A DNA stretch of 5,865 nt from positions 1 through 5,865 of the forward strand of contig JALWJV010000109.1 of the NCBI GenBank assembly GCA_026996955.1. The letters are read 5' to 3'. The position numbers and the translations under genes were made by a program. Shown here one piece after another: positions 1 to 5,865 of the stretch. The stretch is from Deltaproteobacteria bacterium. GTDB taxonomy: Bacteria; Desulfobacterota; Dissulfuribacteria; Dissulfuribacterales; QOAL01. Each line of letters begins with the position of its first letter. Within the stretch, counting starts at the first letter, position 1. Below the pieces are notes generated by a model that was given only the letters and a program-made list of their open reading frames with translations, had not been told where the DNA came from and made no database searches.

Positions 1-638
1 CTGAACTGCTTGCCACGGAGCCTGTCATCCTCACGCCCATTTCTCCACAGGCGCTCAAGGGTATATCGCTCCTCACCCTTAAGCCTTGTGGCTGCAAGCA
101 CGGTATCAAGCCCAAGCAGTTTGGCAAGACTCTGAATGCACGCCATCATGCCCTGACGCTTTACAAGAACGGTGCTGCAGAATTTGCGGTGAAACTCAAG
201 GTGTTTGACACAAACAGCAGCGTCCCACAGGTCAAGGGCAGATGCTGCAAAATCGTCCAGTATCTTCTGTTTTTTTTCAGGAAATGCGTGACGATTCCGG
301 CTGTCAACCATGAGCACTCCCCGCCCTCCAGGAAGTGGAGATGCAAGGAGCGCCTTTATCTTTACGTCAGTGGCATATATGCCCAGTGTGCGGGTATCTC
401 TGTCAAAGCTGGTAACGTGAAGTCTTCTGTTCTCCTTTGCCACCCAACCAAGGAGACCATAACCAGGCTCAATACAGCAGTCAGGGATAAACTGGCGGCT
501 CAGGCTCTCTCTTGCAGCAAGCTCCATGACTGTGCTGTGGGGCGGGCGGACAAACAGGGCTGCAGTATGGGCATCATAGACATTTGCCACCAGCCGGATG
601 TGATTATCAAGAGAAGAGTTTTTGTATAGACGGTCCAT
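1..638 (-). CDS. GAF-domain protein, C-terminus cut by the left edge
   Basis: The frame is open from an ATG at 638 to the left edge, giving 212 residues without a stop. Residues about 10-150 read as a GAF domain. The first helix (HIRLVANVYDAHTAALFV) is followed by the typical PGYGLLGWVAKENR turn near residue 73, then by a strand ending in GVLMVDSR near residue 120 and a helix with FPEKKQKILDDFA. GAF domains bind small ligands or act as signalling and dimer modules; the ligand here is unknown. Residues 151-212 are helical and basic and I do not recognise them. They could lead into an output domain such as GGDEF, a kinase or a second sensor that lies outside the window. The start is supported by TAAGG seven bases upstream (646-650). 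The first 32 bases overlap the end of mtnA in another frame, which suggests translational coupling. No membrane segment or signal peptide is seen, so it is probably cytoplasmic. The GAF call is by pattern and was not searched. Confidence 0.8.
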   Translation of the reverse strand, partial: MDRLYKNSSLDNHIRLVANVYDAHTAALFVRPPHSTVMELAARESLSRQFIPDCCIEPGYGLLGWVAKENRRLHVTSFDRDTRTLGIYATDVKIKALLASPLPGGRGVLMVDSRNRHAFPEKKQKILDDFAASALDLWDAAVCVKHLEFHRKFCSTVLVKRQGMMACIQSLAKLLGLDTVLAATRLKGEERYTLERLWRNGREDDRLRGKQF

Positions 639-1692
639 ATGGCGGCCTTAGCACTTCCCGTTCTGTGACAATGGCTGTGACAAGTTCTGCTGGAGTCACA
701 TCAAAAACCATATTGACAGTCTTGACGCCCTGTGCAGCGATACGCGTGCCTGCAACGGAAACTATCTCGTCTCCCTGGCGTTCCTCAATTGAGATGGCAT
801 CACCTGAGGGCATGTCAGGGTCAATGGTTGAAACAGGCGCTGCAACTATGAATGGAATATTGTGCCGCCTGGCAAGCACTGCTACCTGATAGGTTCCTAT
901 CTTGTTTGCCACATCTCCATTGGCCGCTATCCTGTCGGAGCCCACCACAACGGCATTCACCTTGCCAAGTTTCATCATCAGCCCGGCAGCATTGTCCACA
1001 AGAAGGGTGACGTCAATTCCATCTTTTATAAGCTCCCAGGCGGTAAGGCGTGAACCCTGAAACCACGGCCTGGTTTCATCTGCATAAATTTCAAGATTCC
1101 TGCCCGAGGACACCGCTGCCCTGATAACTCCAAGGGCTGTACCATAACCGCCTGTTGCAAGCGCCCCTGCATTGCAGTGGGTAAGCACACCGCCCTCTTC
1201 TGGAAGAAGCCCGGCTCCAAGACGCCCCATTTCCAGATTGCCCCGGATATCCTCCTCCCAGATTGCCATTGCCTCCTCTTCCAGGATCTCCGCTACCTCT
1301 CTGCCTGAGCTTCCGGTCTGCACAGCAACTGCAGCAACCCGGGAAAGCCTGTCAACTGCCCATTTGAGATTGACAGCAGTGGGACGGGCATCAATCATGT
1401 TGGCTGCCTGCTTATCCCATCTGGAAAGAAATTCCTGGCCTGAAAGCGAACCTGCCTCCCTGGCGGCAAGAACCATTCCAAAGGCCGCAGTAATACCAAT
1501 GGCAGGTGCTCCACGCACCACCATATCCCTTATGGCTTCAGCAACCTGTGAAGCATTTTTATAGAAGATCCACTTCTCCTCTGCTGGAAGCAGCCTCTGG
1601 TCAAGGAGAGAAAAACGCCCCCCTGACCAGCGCATGGGAATTACCGTTGACCCTGCCTCCCTGGCAATCTCAAATATTCTTGTGTCGTCCAC
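607..1692 (-). CDS. mtnA: S-methyl-5-thioribose-1-phosphate isomerase
   Basis: This cytoplasmic enzyme converts the aldose 5-methylthioribose-1-phosphate to the ketose 5-methylthioribulose-1-phosphate in methionine salvage. The 361-residue product is full length for the family (about 340-370), which is related to eIF2B subunits. Diagnostic motifs are LLDQRLLP (29-36), VRGAPAIGITAAFGM (59-73), LTHCNAGALATGGYGTALGV (170-189), ADETRPWFQGSRLTAWEL (204-221), GSDRIAANGDVANKIGTY (251-268) and a late AAPVSTID near 284. Cys173 and Asp253 sit where the catalytic Cys and Asp of the family fall (Cys160 and Asp240 in Bacillus subtilis numbering, from memory). The start is GTG at 1692, with a stop two codons upstream and GGGAG eleven bases upstream (1704-1708). 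Met20 is an alternative start that would give a more typical N-terminus but lacks a good ribosome site. The gene follows gatB on the same strand after 164 bp and overlaps the GAF gene by 32 bp. No other methionine-salvage gene is in view. Confidence 0.96.
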   Translation of the reverse strand: MDDTRIFEIAREAGSTVIPMRWSGGRFSLLDQRLLPAEEKWIFYKNASQVAEAIRDMVVRGAPAIGITAAFGMVLAAREAGSLSGQEFLSRWDKQAANMIDARPTAVNLKWAVDRLSRVAAVAVQTGSSGREVAEILEEEAMAIWEEDIRGNLEMGRLGAGLLPEEGGVLTHCNAGALATGGYGTALGVIRAAVSSGRNLEIYADETRPWFQGSRLTAWELIKDGIDVTLLVDNAAGLMMKLGKVNAVVVGSDRIAANGDVANKIGTYQVAVLARRHNIPFIVAAPVSTIDPDMPSGDAISIEERQGDEIVSVAGTRIAAQGVKTVNMVFDVTPAELVTAIVTEREVLRPPYGPSIQKLFS

Positions 1693-1726
1693 TGTTTAAC
1701 AGACTCCCTGACCTGTATCACAGACC

Positions 1727-1873
1727 TATGCCTCAAGCATCTCTAAAACGCTATGAATGATCAGCACAGTAAATGGTCTTGTTTTGGAGTGACTCTGAAT
1801 GATACAGAAAAACAAGACCATTTACGACCCCTCATTACTGTTAATACGCTGCACAATTATCCCTCAAGCATCT
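1727..1873 (-). repeat. Direct repeat of the gatB 3' end flanking the palindrome
   Basis: Positions 1727-1742 and 1858-1873 match at 15 of 16 bases, including 12 identical in a row (cctcaagcatct). The right copy is the end of gatB (codons Met-Leu-Glu-Gly and most of the stop). The left copy lies in the gatB-mtnA spacer and on the minus strand would read Met-Leu-Glu-Ala-stop. With small gaps the similarity reaches further into gatB (TTTTCAGAAAG against TTTTAGAG). About 115 bp (1743-1857), including the 17-bp inverted repeat, lies between the copies. This is what an old insertion or a short tandem duplication at the gatB end would leave. A chance match cannot be excluded. Confidence 0.6.
1769..1825. 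repeat. Perfect 17-bp inverted repeat, possible long hairpin
   Basis: The arm gtaaatggtcttgtttt (1769-1785) is the exact reverse complement of 1809-1825, with a 23-base loop between. The stem is AT-rich, with 5 of 17 pairs G/C. Neither strand has a T run after the second arm, so it is not a standard intrinsic terminator. Shorter repeats add to it: tgaatgat occurs at 1754-1761 and again in the loop at 1796-1803, and acagtaa (1766-1772) can pair with ttactgt (1835-1841) as an alternative fold. It lies between gatB and mtnA, both on the minus strand, so a readthrough transcript would carry the hairpin. That could affect stability or the relative expression of mtnA. A small palindromic mobile element (REP or MITE-like) is the other reading. 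Confidence 0.9.
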
Positions 1874-3287
1874 TTCTGAAAATCTCATTCACCTTTTTGG
1901 GATTTGCCTTGCCCCTCGTCTCCCTCATCACCTGTCCCATGAGGAAACTGAGAACTTTCTTCTTGCCACCACGGTACAGTTCAACTTCCTTGGGATTTGC
2001 CTCCATCACCTTAGCAACAACTGCCTCAAGCTCTGACTCGTCACTTACCTGGGAAAGCCCCTTTTCCTCAACTATTGACGCAGGGGACTTGCCGGTCTCA
2101 AAACAGTCCTGCAGCACCTCCTTGCCCATCTGTGCACTGATTGTACCCTTGTCCACAAGGGCTAGTATCTCAGCCAGATATGCCGGTGTAACATTGCACT
2201 GTTCTATGGAGACATCGGTCTGCTTGAGGAGCTTCATGAGTTCCACCATTATCCAGTTTGAAACGCTTTTTGGATTATCAAAAAGCCTTACCGCCTCTTC
2301 AAAATAATCCCCTGTCTCCCTTGAAACCGTCAGAACCGAGGCATCGTACTCAGGAAGCCCATACTGCTCCACAAAGCGCCTGCGCTTCTCATCAGGAAGC
2401 TCGGGCAATTCTGCCCTTATCTCCTCCATCCACTGGTCGCTTATCTCAATGGGAACAAGGTCAGGGTCAGGGAAGTAGCGGTAGTCGTGTGCCTCCTCCT
2501 TGCCTCTCATGGAGTGGGTAACACCCTTACCGGCATCCCAGAGCCTGGTCTCCTGGACTATCTCCTGCCCGTCAAGCAGCAGTGCGGTCTGGCGCCTTAT
2601 TTCATATTCAAGTGCCTTCTGCACATTCTTGAAGGAGTTCATGTTCTTTAACTCGGACTTGGTGCCAAACTCTTTCTGCCCCTCTGGACGAAGGGAGATA
2701 TTTGCATCACACCTGAGGCTTCCCTCCTCCATGTTGCCGTCACTGATTCCCAGATAACGCACAAGCTGCCTTATCTTCCTCACATAGGCAGCAGCCTCCT
2801 CAGGGCTTCTTATGTCCGGCTCGCTTACTATCTCTATAAGAGGGGTCCCTGTCCTGTTGAGATCAACATAGCTTACAGGCCGTGATTCATCGTGAATAAG
2901 TTTGCCTGCATCATCCTCAATATGGATCCTGGTGATTCCAATACGCCTGGTCTTGCCATCAACCTCTATATCAACCCAGCCGTGTTCAACCAGGGGAAGC
3001 TCATACTGTGAAATCTGATAACCCTTTGGAAGATCAGGATAGAAGTAGTGCTTTCTTGCAAGCTGGCTGTATTTTGGAATCTTGCAGTTTGTTGCCATGC
3101 CCATCCTCAGGGCATACTCAACCACCCTGCGGTTAAGCACTGGAAGGACCCCTGGCATGCCAAGACACACAGGACAGGTCTGGGTATTTGGGGAAGACCC
3201 GAATTTGTTTACACAGGAACAGAATATCTTGCTACTGGTCTTGAGCTGGACATGCACCTCAAGACCTATAACAGCTTCATAGTTCAT
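1857..3287 (-). CDS. gatB: Asp-tRNA(Asn)/Glu-tRNA(Gln) amidotransferase subunit B
   Basis: GatB is the tRNA-binding and kinase/amidation subunit of the GatCAB complex, which turns Glu-tRNA(Gln) into Gln-tRNA(Gln) and, in many bacteria, Asp-tRNA(Asn) into Asn-tRNA(Asn). The 476-residue product has the usual length. It starts MNYEAVIGLEVHVQLKTSSK and has the four-cysteine zinc site at Cys23, Cys25, Cys38 and Cys41 (CSC, CPVC). Family blocks follow: FYPDLPKGYQISQYELPL (82-99), IHIEDDAGK (121-129), VDLNRTGTPLIEIVSEPD (141-158), GSLRCDANISLRP (189-201), GTKSELKNMNSF (208-219) and HDYRYFPDPDL (267-277). The C-terminal GatB/YqeY tail runs from about 325 to 476 and ends with the conserved GKANPKKVNEI. 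The ATG at 3287 has GAAGGGAG at 3299-3306, eleven bases upstream. gatC and gatA are not adjacent and must lie elsewhere. The last codons are partly duplicated in the downstream spacer. Confidence 0.98.
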   Translation of the reverse strand: MNYEAVIGLEVHVQLKTSSKIFCSCVNKFGSSPNTQTCPVCLGMPGVLPVLNRRVVEYALRMGMATNCKIPKYSQLARKHYFYPDLPKGYQISQYELPLVEHGWVDIEVDGKTRRIGITRIHIEDDAGKLIHDESRPVSYVDLNRTGTPLIEIVSEPDIRSPEEAAAYVRKIRQLVRYLGISDGNMEEGSLRCDANISLRPEGQKEFGTKSELKNMNSFKNVQKALEYEIRRQTALLLDGQEIVQETRLWDAGKGVTHSMRGKEEAHDYRYFPDPDLVPIEISDQWMEEIRAELPELPDEKRRRFVEQYGLPEYDASVLTVSRETGDYFEEAVRLFDNPKSVSNWIMVELMKLLKQTDVSIEQCNVTPAYLAEILALVDKGTISAQMGKEVLQDCFETGKSPASIVEEKGLSQVSDESELEAVVAKVMEANPKEVELYRGGKKKVLSFLMGQVMRETRGKANPKKVNEIFRKMLEG

Positions 3288-3306
3288 AAAAGATTAAACT
3301 CCCTTC

Positions 3307-3378
3307 AACCTGAATTGAGCGTTTCAAAAGTTTGAAGAAATGATTTTAGGTTCATACGACAATCGCTCAACCCAGGTT
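3307..3378. repeat. Imperfect inverted repeat upstream of gatB
   Basis: The arms 3307-3321 (aacctgaattgagcg) and 3364-3378 (cgctcaacccaggtt) pair at 13 of 15 positions across a 42-base gap. The gap holds a second small dyad, ttcaaa-ag-tttgaa (3323-3336). The right arm covers the possible gatB -35 box and the left arm abuts the gatB ribosome site. It could be a two-site operator for a dimeric regulator or, in readthrough RNA from the HD gene, a hairpin just before the ribosome site. No regulator family can be named from this. Confidence 0.5.
3343..3370 (-). promoter_or_regulatory. Possible sigma70 promoter for gatB
   Basis: On the minus strand, TTGAGC (3365-3370) and TAAAAT (3343-3348) are separated by 16 bases. 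They match the -35 and -10 consensus at 4 of 6 and 5 of 6 positions. Transcription would begin near 3336, about 50 bases before the gatB ATG. The 124-bp spacer between the HD gene stop and gatB leaves room for such a promoter. The call is by eye only. Confidence 0.35.
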
Positions 3379-3411
3379 CAAATTACCAAAATTACGGGCA
3401 TGCACAGGTAT

Positions 3412-4224
3412 TTAACACGCAGGGGTTTTGGTGGCAATCATGTCATCAATGTACTGCCCCACCCTTTGAAAAAGCTGATCCTTTTCATCAAATTCAGGCA
3501 GAGAATCCCTTAACGACTGGACATACCCACGCCTGTTGATCTCCTCAAGGGTTGGCACAAAGTTGATATCAAACACCCATGCAAGCCTTGCCAGGGAAAA
3601 ATCATTCCGATTCTTCACACTGGCAATGTCAACAATGCGGCCTGCCATGATATCTGCAGCAACCTGTGGAGATATTCCCGGGGTATCAGGGCGTCCAAGC
3701 ACCAGGACAGAATCGGCCTCTCCCGTTTCCCTGCCCTGCCTGCAGTAATGGTCATTAAACACCCGCCATATATCAAGCTTGTCAGCATCCCTTAGCAGCA
3801 TGGTCAAAACGCTCTCAAGAAAGCTTGAAGCAGGTGGCACTGTCTTCATGTTGTGCCTGCGAATGGCAGTTATCACTAGCCTACATTCAGCACCTGCAAG
3901 CTCTTTCAAGAAGCTGTTTTCAAGACATACTTCCGCACTGAAGGCTGCATGATCCACAGAACGGGCGTCTTCAAAGGTGCCAAAACGCCTGAGCTGTTCA
4001 AACCTGCCGATGTCATGAAAGAGCCCTGCAAGCTCTGCAAGGAAAAGCGGCCTTTTATCAAGGCCTATTCGCCCCCCCAGCCGCTTCATCTCAGCCCTTA
4101 CCCTCTGGGTATGGACAACTTTCAAAGCGGCCATACCCCGAAGTTCAGGCGGTATCAATCCTGATAAATAGTTCCTGACGTATGCACCGAAACGCCGCTG
4201 ATAGATTTTTATCTCTGCTGACAT
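3412..4224 (-). CDS. HD-domain metal-dependent phosphohydrolase
   Basis: This 270-residue soluble protein belongs to the HD superfamily, whose members hydrolyse phosphate esters or nucleotides using bound metal ions. The metal-binding pattern is visible in order: His38 in KVVHTQRVR, the His70-Asp71 doublet in AGLFHDIGRFEQ, His92 in SVDHAAFS, His124 in IRRHN and Asp146 in LLRDADKLDIWRVF. That makes an intact active-site set in the first 150 residues. The rest is helical with no second known domain seen (no HisKA, GGDEF or tRNA-binding part). The substrate cannot be read from the sequence. The ATG at 4224 comes ten bases after the HIT gene stop with only a weak CAGG nearby, so it is probably translated by coupling from the HIT gene. 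The partner is a nucleotide hydrolase, so a nucleotide clean-up role is plausible but inferred. The gene ends at TAA 3412, 124 bp before gatB. Confidence 0.93.
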   Translation of the reverse strand: MSAEIKIYQRRFGAYVRNYLSGLIPPELRGMAALKVVHTQRVRAEMKRLGGRIGLDKRPLFLAELAGLFHDIGRFEQLRRFGTFEDARSVDHAAFSAEVCLENSFLKELAGAECRLVITAIRRHNMKTVPPASSFLESVLTMLLRDADKLDIWRVFNDHYCRQGRETGEADSVLVLGRPDTPGISPQVAADIMAGRIVDIASVKNRNDFSLARLAWVFDINFVPTLEEINRRGYVQSLRDSLPEFDEKDQLFQRVGQYIDDMIATKTPAC

Positions 4225-4234
4225 GCCTGAAATA

Positions 4235-4579
4235 TTAGCCTGGAGGCCATGTCATGCCTCTGCCGCCAATTACGTGAAGGTGGATATGATACACCTCCTG
4301 GCCTCCGTCCCTGTTGCAGTTCATAACTGTACGGTAGCCCTTTTCTGCAATGCCCTCCTGGGCTGCTACCTTTGCAGCAGTGAGGTAGATCTTCCCCATA
4401 AGCTCGGCATGATGCTCCTGAAGGTCGTTAATGGTGGCAATATGCTCTTTCGGGATAACCAGCACATGGGTCGGTCCCTGTGGATTTATGTCACGAAATG
4501 CCAGGACATCATCATCTTCATAAACAACATCAGGTTTGATCTCACCTGAAACCATCTTGCAAAACAGACAGTCAGACAT
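4235..4579 (-). CDS. HIT family (HINT-like) nucleotide hydrolase
   Basis: This is a complete 114-residue HINT-branch protein. Family members hydrolyse purine nucleoside phosphoramidates, often including aminoacyl-AMP, as cytoplasmic dimers. The histidine triad is His98-Ile-His100-Leu-His102 in VYHIHLHVIGGR, with His100 expected to be the nucleophile. The start, CLFCKMVSGEI, carries the Cys4-x-x-Cys7 pair found in zinc-binding bacterial members. DINPQGPTHVLVIPKEHI (30-47) and the C-terminal MTWPPG (109-114) are also typical. The ATG at 4579 has a strong GGAGGAA at 4585-4591. The gene sits 88 bp after the exporter stop and ten bases before the HD gene, with which it likely forms a two-gene unit. 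The exact substrate is not shown. Confidence 0.96.
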   Translation of the reverse strand: MSDCLFCKMVSGEIKPDVVYEDDDVLAFRDINPQGPTHVLVIPKEHIATINDLQEHHAELMGKIYLTAAKVAAQEGIAEKGYRTVMNCNRDGGQEVYHIHLHVIGGRGMTWPPG

Positions 4580-4584
4580 ATTGA

Positions 4585-4602
4585 TTCCTCCAGTGAATTA
4601 TA
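4585..4602 (-). promoter_or_regulatory. Strong ribosome site and a TATAAT box before the HIT gene
   Basis: GGAGGAA (4585-4591) is an excellent ribosome site five bases before the ATG. A perfect TATAAT lies at 4597-4602 on the minus strand. Its -35 region at normal spacing is poor (about ATCCCA). A start from this box would fall at about 4590, inside the ribosome site, so a working promoter here is doubtful. The ribosome site is solid and the promoter is weakly supported. Confidence 0.6.
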
Positions 4603-4667
4603 GTTGTTTAATAAAACTGTGGGATCAGCCAAAACCTAAGATACTGTAACCTATTCTTCCACCAATA

Positions 4668-5414
4668 TCATGAAATTACAAGGAGCAAACCTGCCATGAG
4701 AAGAAGAGTCAGCAGCAGCCTTATGTAGGTGTGGTGTGACATACGGTTATAAAGGGCTGTACCTGCCCAAGTTCCGGCAAGCACAGGCAGGGCACTTACT
4801 GCAAAAATCTCAAGTACCTCTCCTGTTATAAAACCTCCAACAAAATGGGCTGTTACTATTATTATGCTGGCAACCAGAAAAAAGGCTGAAAGTGTGGCCT
4901 TCATGCGATCCCTGCTCCAGCCAAGAAGGGAGCAGTAAACGATTACCGGAGGCCCGCCTGTACTGAGTGAGGCTCCAAGCATTCCTGCTGCAAAACCGGC
5001 AAACCCGCCCCAGGCCTTTGAGAGATTAAGTACGGGCAGTTTGATAAAAAGCGCCCAGCATGCATAAGAGGCAAGAACGATCCCCAGAAGCCTTCGCATA
5101 AGCTCGTCATCAAAATTTCCCAGAAGGTAAACCCCGGCTGCAATACCCGGGATACAGCCTGCTGTAAAGATTCCAACGGTCTTTATGTCAACGTGATGCC
5201 TAAGCCTTATTGTAAGGTCAGTGGTGATAATTGTACCCATAAGGACACAAAGCGGTGTAGCCACCTTTGCAGGCATGATCATGACCAGCAGAGGCATTGC
5301 AACAAGGGCAGAGCCAAACCCGCTTGTGCCCTGTACAAATGCAGCAAACATGCATATCAGTGCAGGCAGTATGCAGTCATGAATTGTTTGGGATGTAAAA
5401 ATAAAATCAATCAT
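4668..5414 (-). CDS. TauE/SafE family membrane exporter
   Basis: This is an inner-membrane transporter of the TauE/SafE family (PF01925), linked in other bacteria to export of sulfite or organosulfonates. The true substrate here is unknown. The 248 residues are almost all hydrophobic, with about seven to eight membrane segments: roughly 13-33, 36-48, 50-68, 78-98, 107-124, 134-162, 174-196, 200-222 and 230-248 (some are half-helices). The family's two repeated signatures are present, FVQGTSGFGSALVAMPLL (26-43) and FAAGMLGASLSTGGPPVIVY (141-160). The length is normal. The start ATG at 5414 has an upstream in-frame stop but no Shine-Dalgarno match in the ~20 bases before it. It faces the DUF47 gene divergently across 226 bp and is followed after 88 bp by the HIT gene. 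A sulfur role would fit a sulfate reducer but is only inference. Confidence 0.93.
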   Translation of the reverse strand: MIDFIFTSQTIHDCILPALICMFAAFVQGTSGFGSALVAMPLLVMIMPAKVATPLCVLMGTIITTDLTIRLRHHVDIKTVGIFTAGCIPGIAAGVYLLGNFDDELMRRLLGIVLASYACWALFIKLPVLNLSKAWGGFAGFAAGMLGASLSTGGPPVIVYCSLLGWSRDRMKATLSAFFLVASIIIVTAHFVGGFITGEVLEIFAVSALPVLAGTWAGTALYNRMSHHTYIRLLLTLLLMAGLLLVIS

Positions 5415-5640
5415 GTTTATTTATGAGCAGGCTAATTATCAGAAAACATACCAACTGTCATGTTCAGGTTTACTGATGAGCTCATGTTCCCCCTTTCTCA
5501 AATAGAAAAAAACTAGCTTGCAATTCACGGGACACCAGAGTATTTAAGGCTTGCAATCAGAATATGACTTGAAAAACCTGAAAATATAGGCAGGTTAACC
5601 CAATAATTTTATTCAAACAACCATCGCTCAGGAGGCAGAC
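5415..5640. promoter_or_regulatory. Divergent spacer between exporter and DUF47 genes
   Basis: This 226-bp AT-rich region must hold the promoters of both genes. Visible elements are a 9-bp direct repeat, gcttgcaat, at 5516-5524 and 5549-5557 (33 bp apart, about three helical turns); a perfect 10-bp palindrome atgagctcat at 5476-5485; a ggttaacc palindrome at 5593-5600; and a short dyad aacctg/caggtt (5575-5580, 5591-5596). A possible plus-strand promoter is CTGAAA (5578-5583) and AATAAT (5602-5607), 18 apart. No convincing gene lies here; an 18-codon frame from 5460 has no ribosome site. Confidence 0.45.
5630..5635 (+). promoter_or_regulatory. Ribosome binding site of the DUF47 gene
   Basis: AGGAGG lies five bases before the ATG at 5641. 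It is a full-strength site and fixes that start. Confidence 0.9.
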
Positions 5641-5865
5641 ATGGGACTTATTCAGGATCTTTTTGGCAAATCTCCCTTTGGACCCTTGGTGGAACATACA
5701 AAAAAGGTTCATGAATGCATCGAGCTGATCCAGCCGCTCATTGATGCGGTAATAAATGAACAGTATGACGAGCTTGAAGCACTGCAGAACAAGGTATCAA
5801 AACTCGAGTATGAGGCAGACCGCCTGAAACATGCCATTCGTGTCCAGCTTCCCAGACGCTACTTC
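5641..5865 (+). CDS. DUF47 / TIGR00153 PhoU-like protein, C-terminus cut by the right edge
   Basis: The first 75 residues are present. They open MGLIQDLFGKSPFGPLVEHT and continue KKVHECIELIQPLIDAV, then a charged helix (EQYDELEALQNKVSKLEYEADRLKHAIR) and LPRRYF. This matches the start of the DUF47 family, helical PhoU-like proteins of about 210-230 residues that are usually encoded beside a PiT-type low-affinity phosphate transporter and thought to regulate it. It has no signal peptide. The helix from about residue 40 has coiled-coil character with the conserved E-x-x-A-D spacing. The frame runs open to the last base. The only plus-strand gene in the window, it is set by AGGAGG and diverges from the TauE/SafE gene. 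A pit gene is expected just beyond the right edge. Confidence 0.9.
   Translation, partial: MGLIQDLFGKSPFGPLVEHTKKVHECIELIQPLIDAVINEQYDELEALQNKVSKLEYEADRLKHAIRVQLPRRYF

Noticed and set aside
189..629. 146-residue plus-strand open frame
   Set aside because: It lies wholly antisense to the GAF gene, whose own frame is open throughout and shows domain motifs.
1769..1825. Rho-independent terminator of gatB
   Set aside because: There is no T tract after the stem on either strand, the stem is AT-rich and the loop is 23 bases.
1753..2307. 184-residue plus-strand open frame overlapping the spacer and the gatB end
   Set aside because: Most of it is antisense to gatB, its protein is low-complexity in Ser/Thr/Leu with no family motif, and it has no ribosome site.
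4597..4615. Small dyad gttt/aaac downstream of the exporter as a terminator
   Set aside because: Only four pairs form and they overlap the TATAAT box; the structure is too weak.
5455..5472. CTGTCAT at 5455-5461 as a Pho box for the DUF47 gene
   Set aside because: The second half-site at the required spacing matches at only 2 of 7 bases, and it lies about 180 bp from the gene.
5460..5516. Short plus-strand peptide of 18 codons in the divergent spacer
   Set aside because: There is no ribosome site and no recognisable feature; it is expected by chance.

Overview
The window looks like ordinary chromosomal DNA from a Gram-negative bacterium, most likely a deltaproteobacterium (Desulfobacterota). 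That placement is an inference from protein style and gene mix: a stand-alone gatB not beside gatC/gatA, an N-terminal GAF protein, a DUF47/TIGR00153 protein and a TauE/SafE exporter. No marker gene proves it. Base composition looks even across the window, and I see no integrase, transposase, phage gene, tRNA, rRNA or CRISPR array.

Layout. Six genes lie on the minus strand and one on the plus strand. Reading the minus strand from right to left: a TauE/SafE-type membrane exporter (4668-5414), then a HIT/HINT nucleotide hydrolase (4235-4579) with an HD-domain phosphohydrolase ten bases behind it (3412-4224), then gatB (1857-3287), then mtnA (607-1692), then a GAF-domain protein that overlaps the mtnA end by 32 bp and runs off the left edge (1-638). 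The only plus-strand gene is a DUF47 (PhoU-like) protein starting at 5641 and cut by the right edge. It diverges from the exporter across a 226-bp spacer.

Function. gatB makes the amidotransferase subunit for Gln-tRNA(Gln)/Asn-tRNA(Asn) formation. mtnA isomerises 5-methylthioribose-1-phosphate in methionine salvage. The HIT and HD proteins are a tight pair of probable nucleotide or phosphate-ester hydrolases. The DUF47 protein normally accompanies a PiT phosphate transporter, which would be expected just outside the right edge. These are housekeeping and small-metabolite genes set side by side and not one clear pathway.

The most unusual part is the 164-bp spacer between gatB and mtnA. It carries a perfect 17-bp inverted repeat (1769-1785 / 1809-1825) and a degenerate second copy of the last bases of gatB (1727-1742 matches 1858-1873 at 15 of 16 positions). 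Together these look like the footprint of a small palindromic element or of a local duplication at the gatB 3' end. I found no convincing new multi-gene system.
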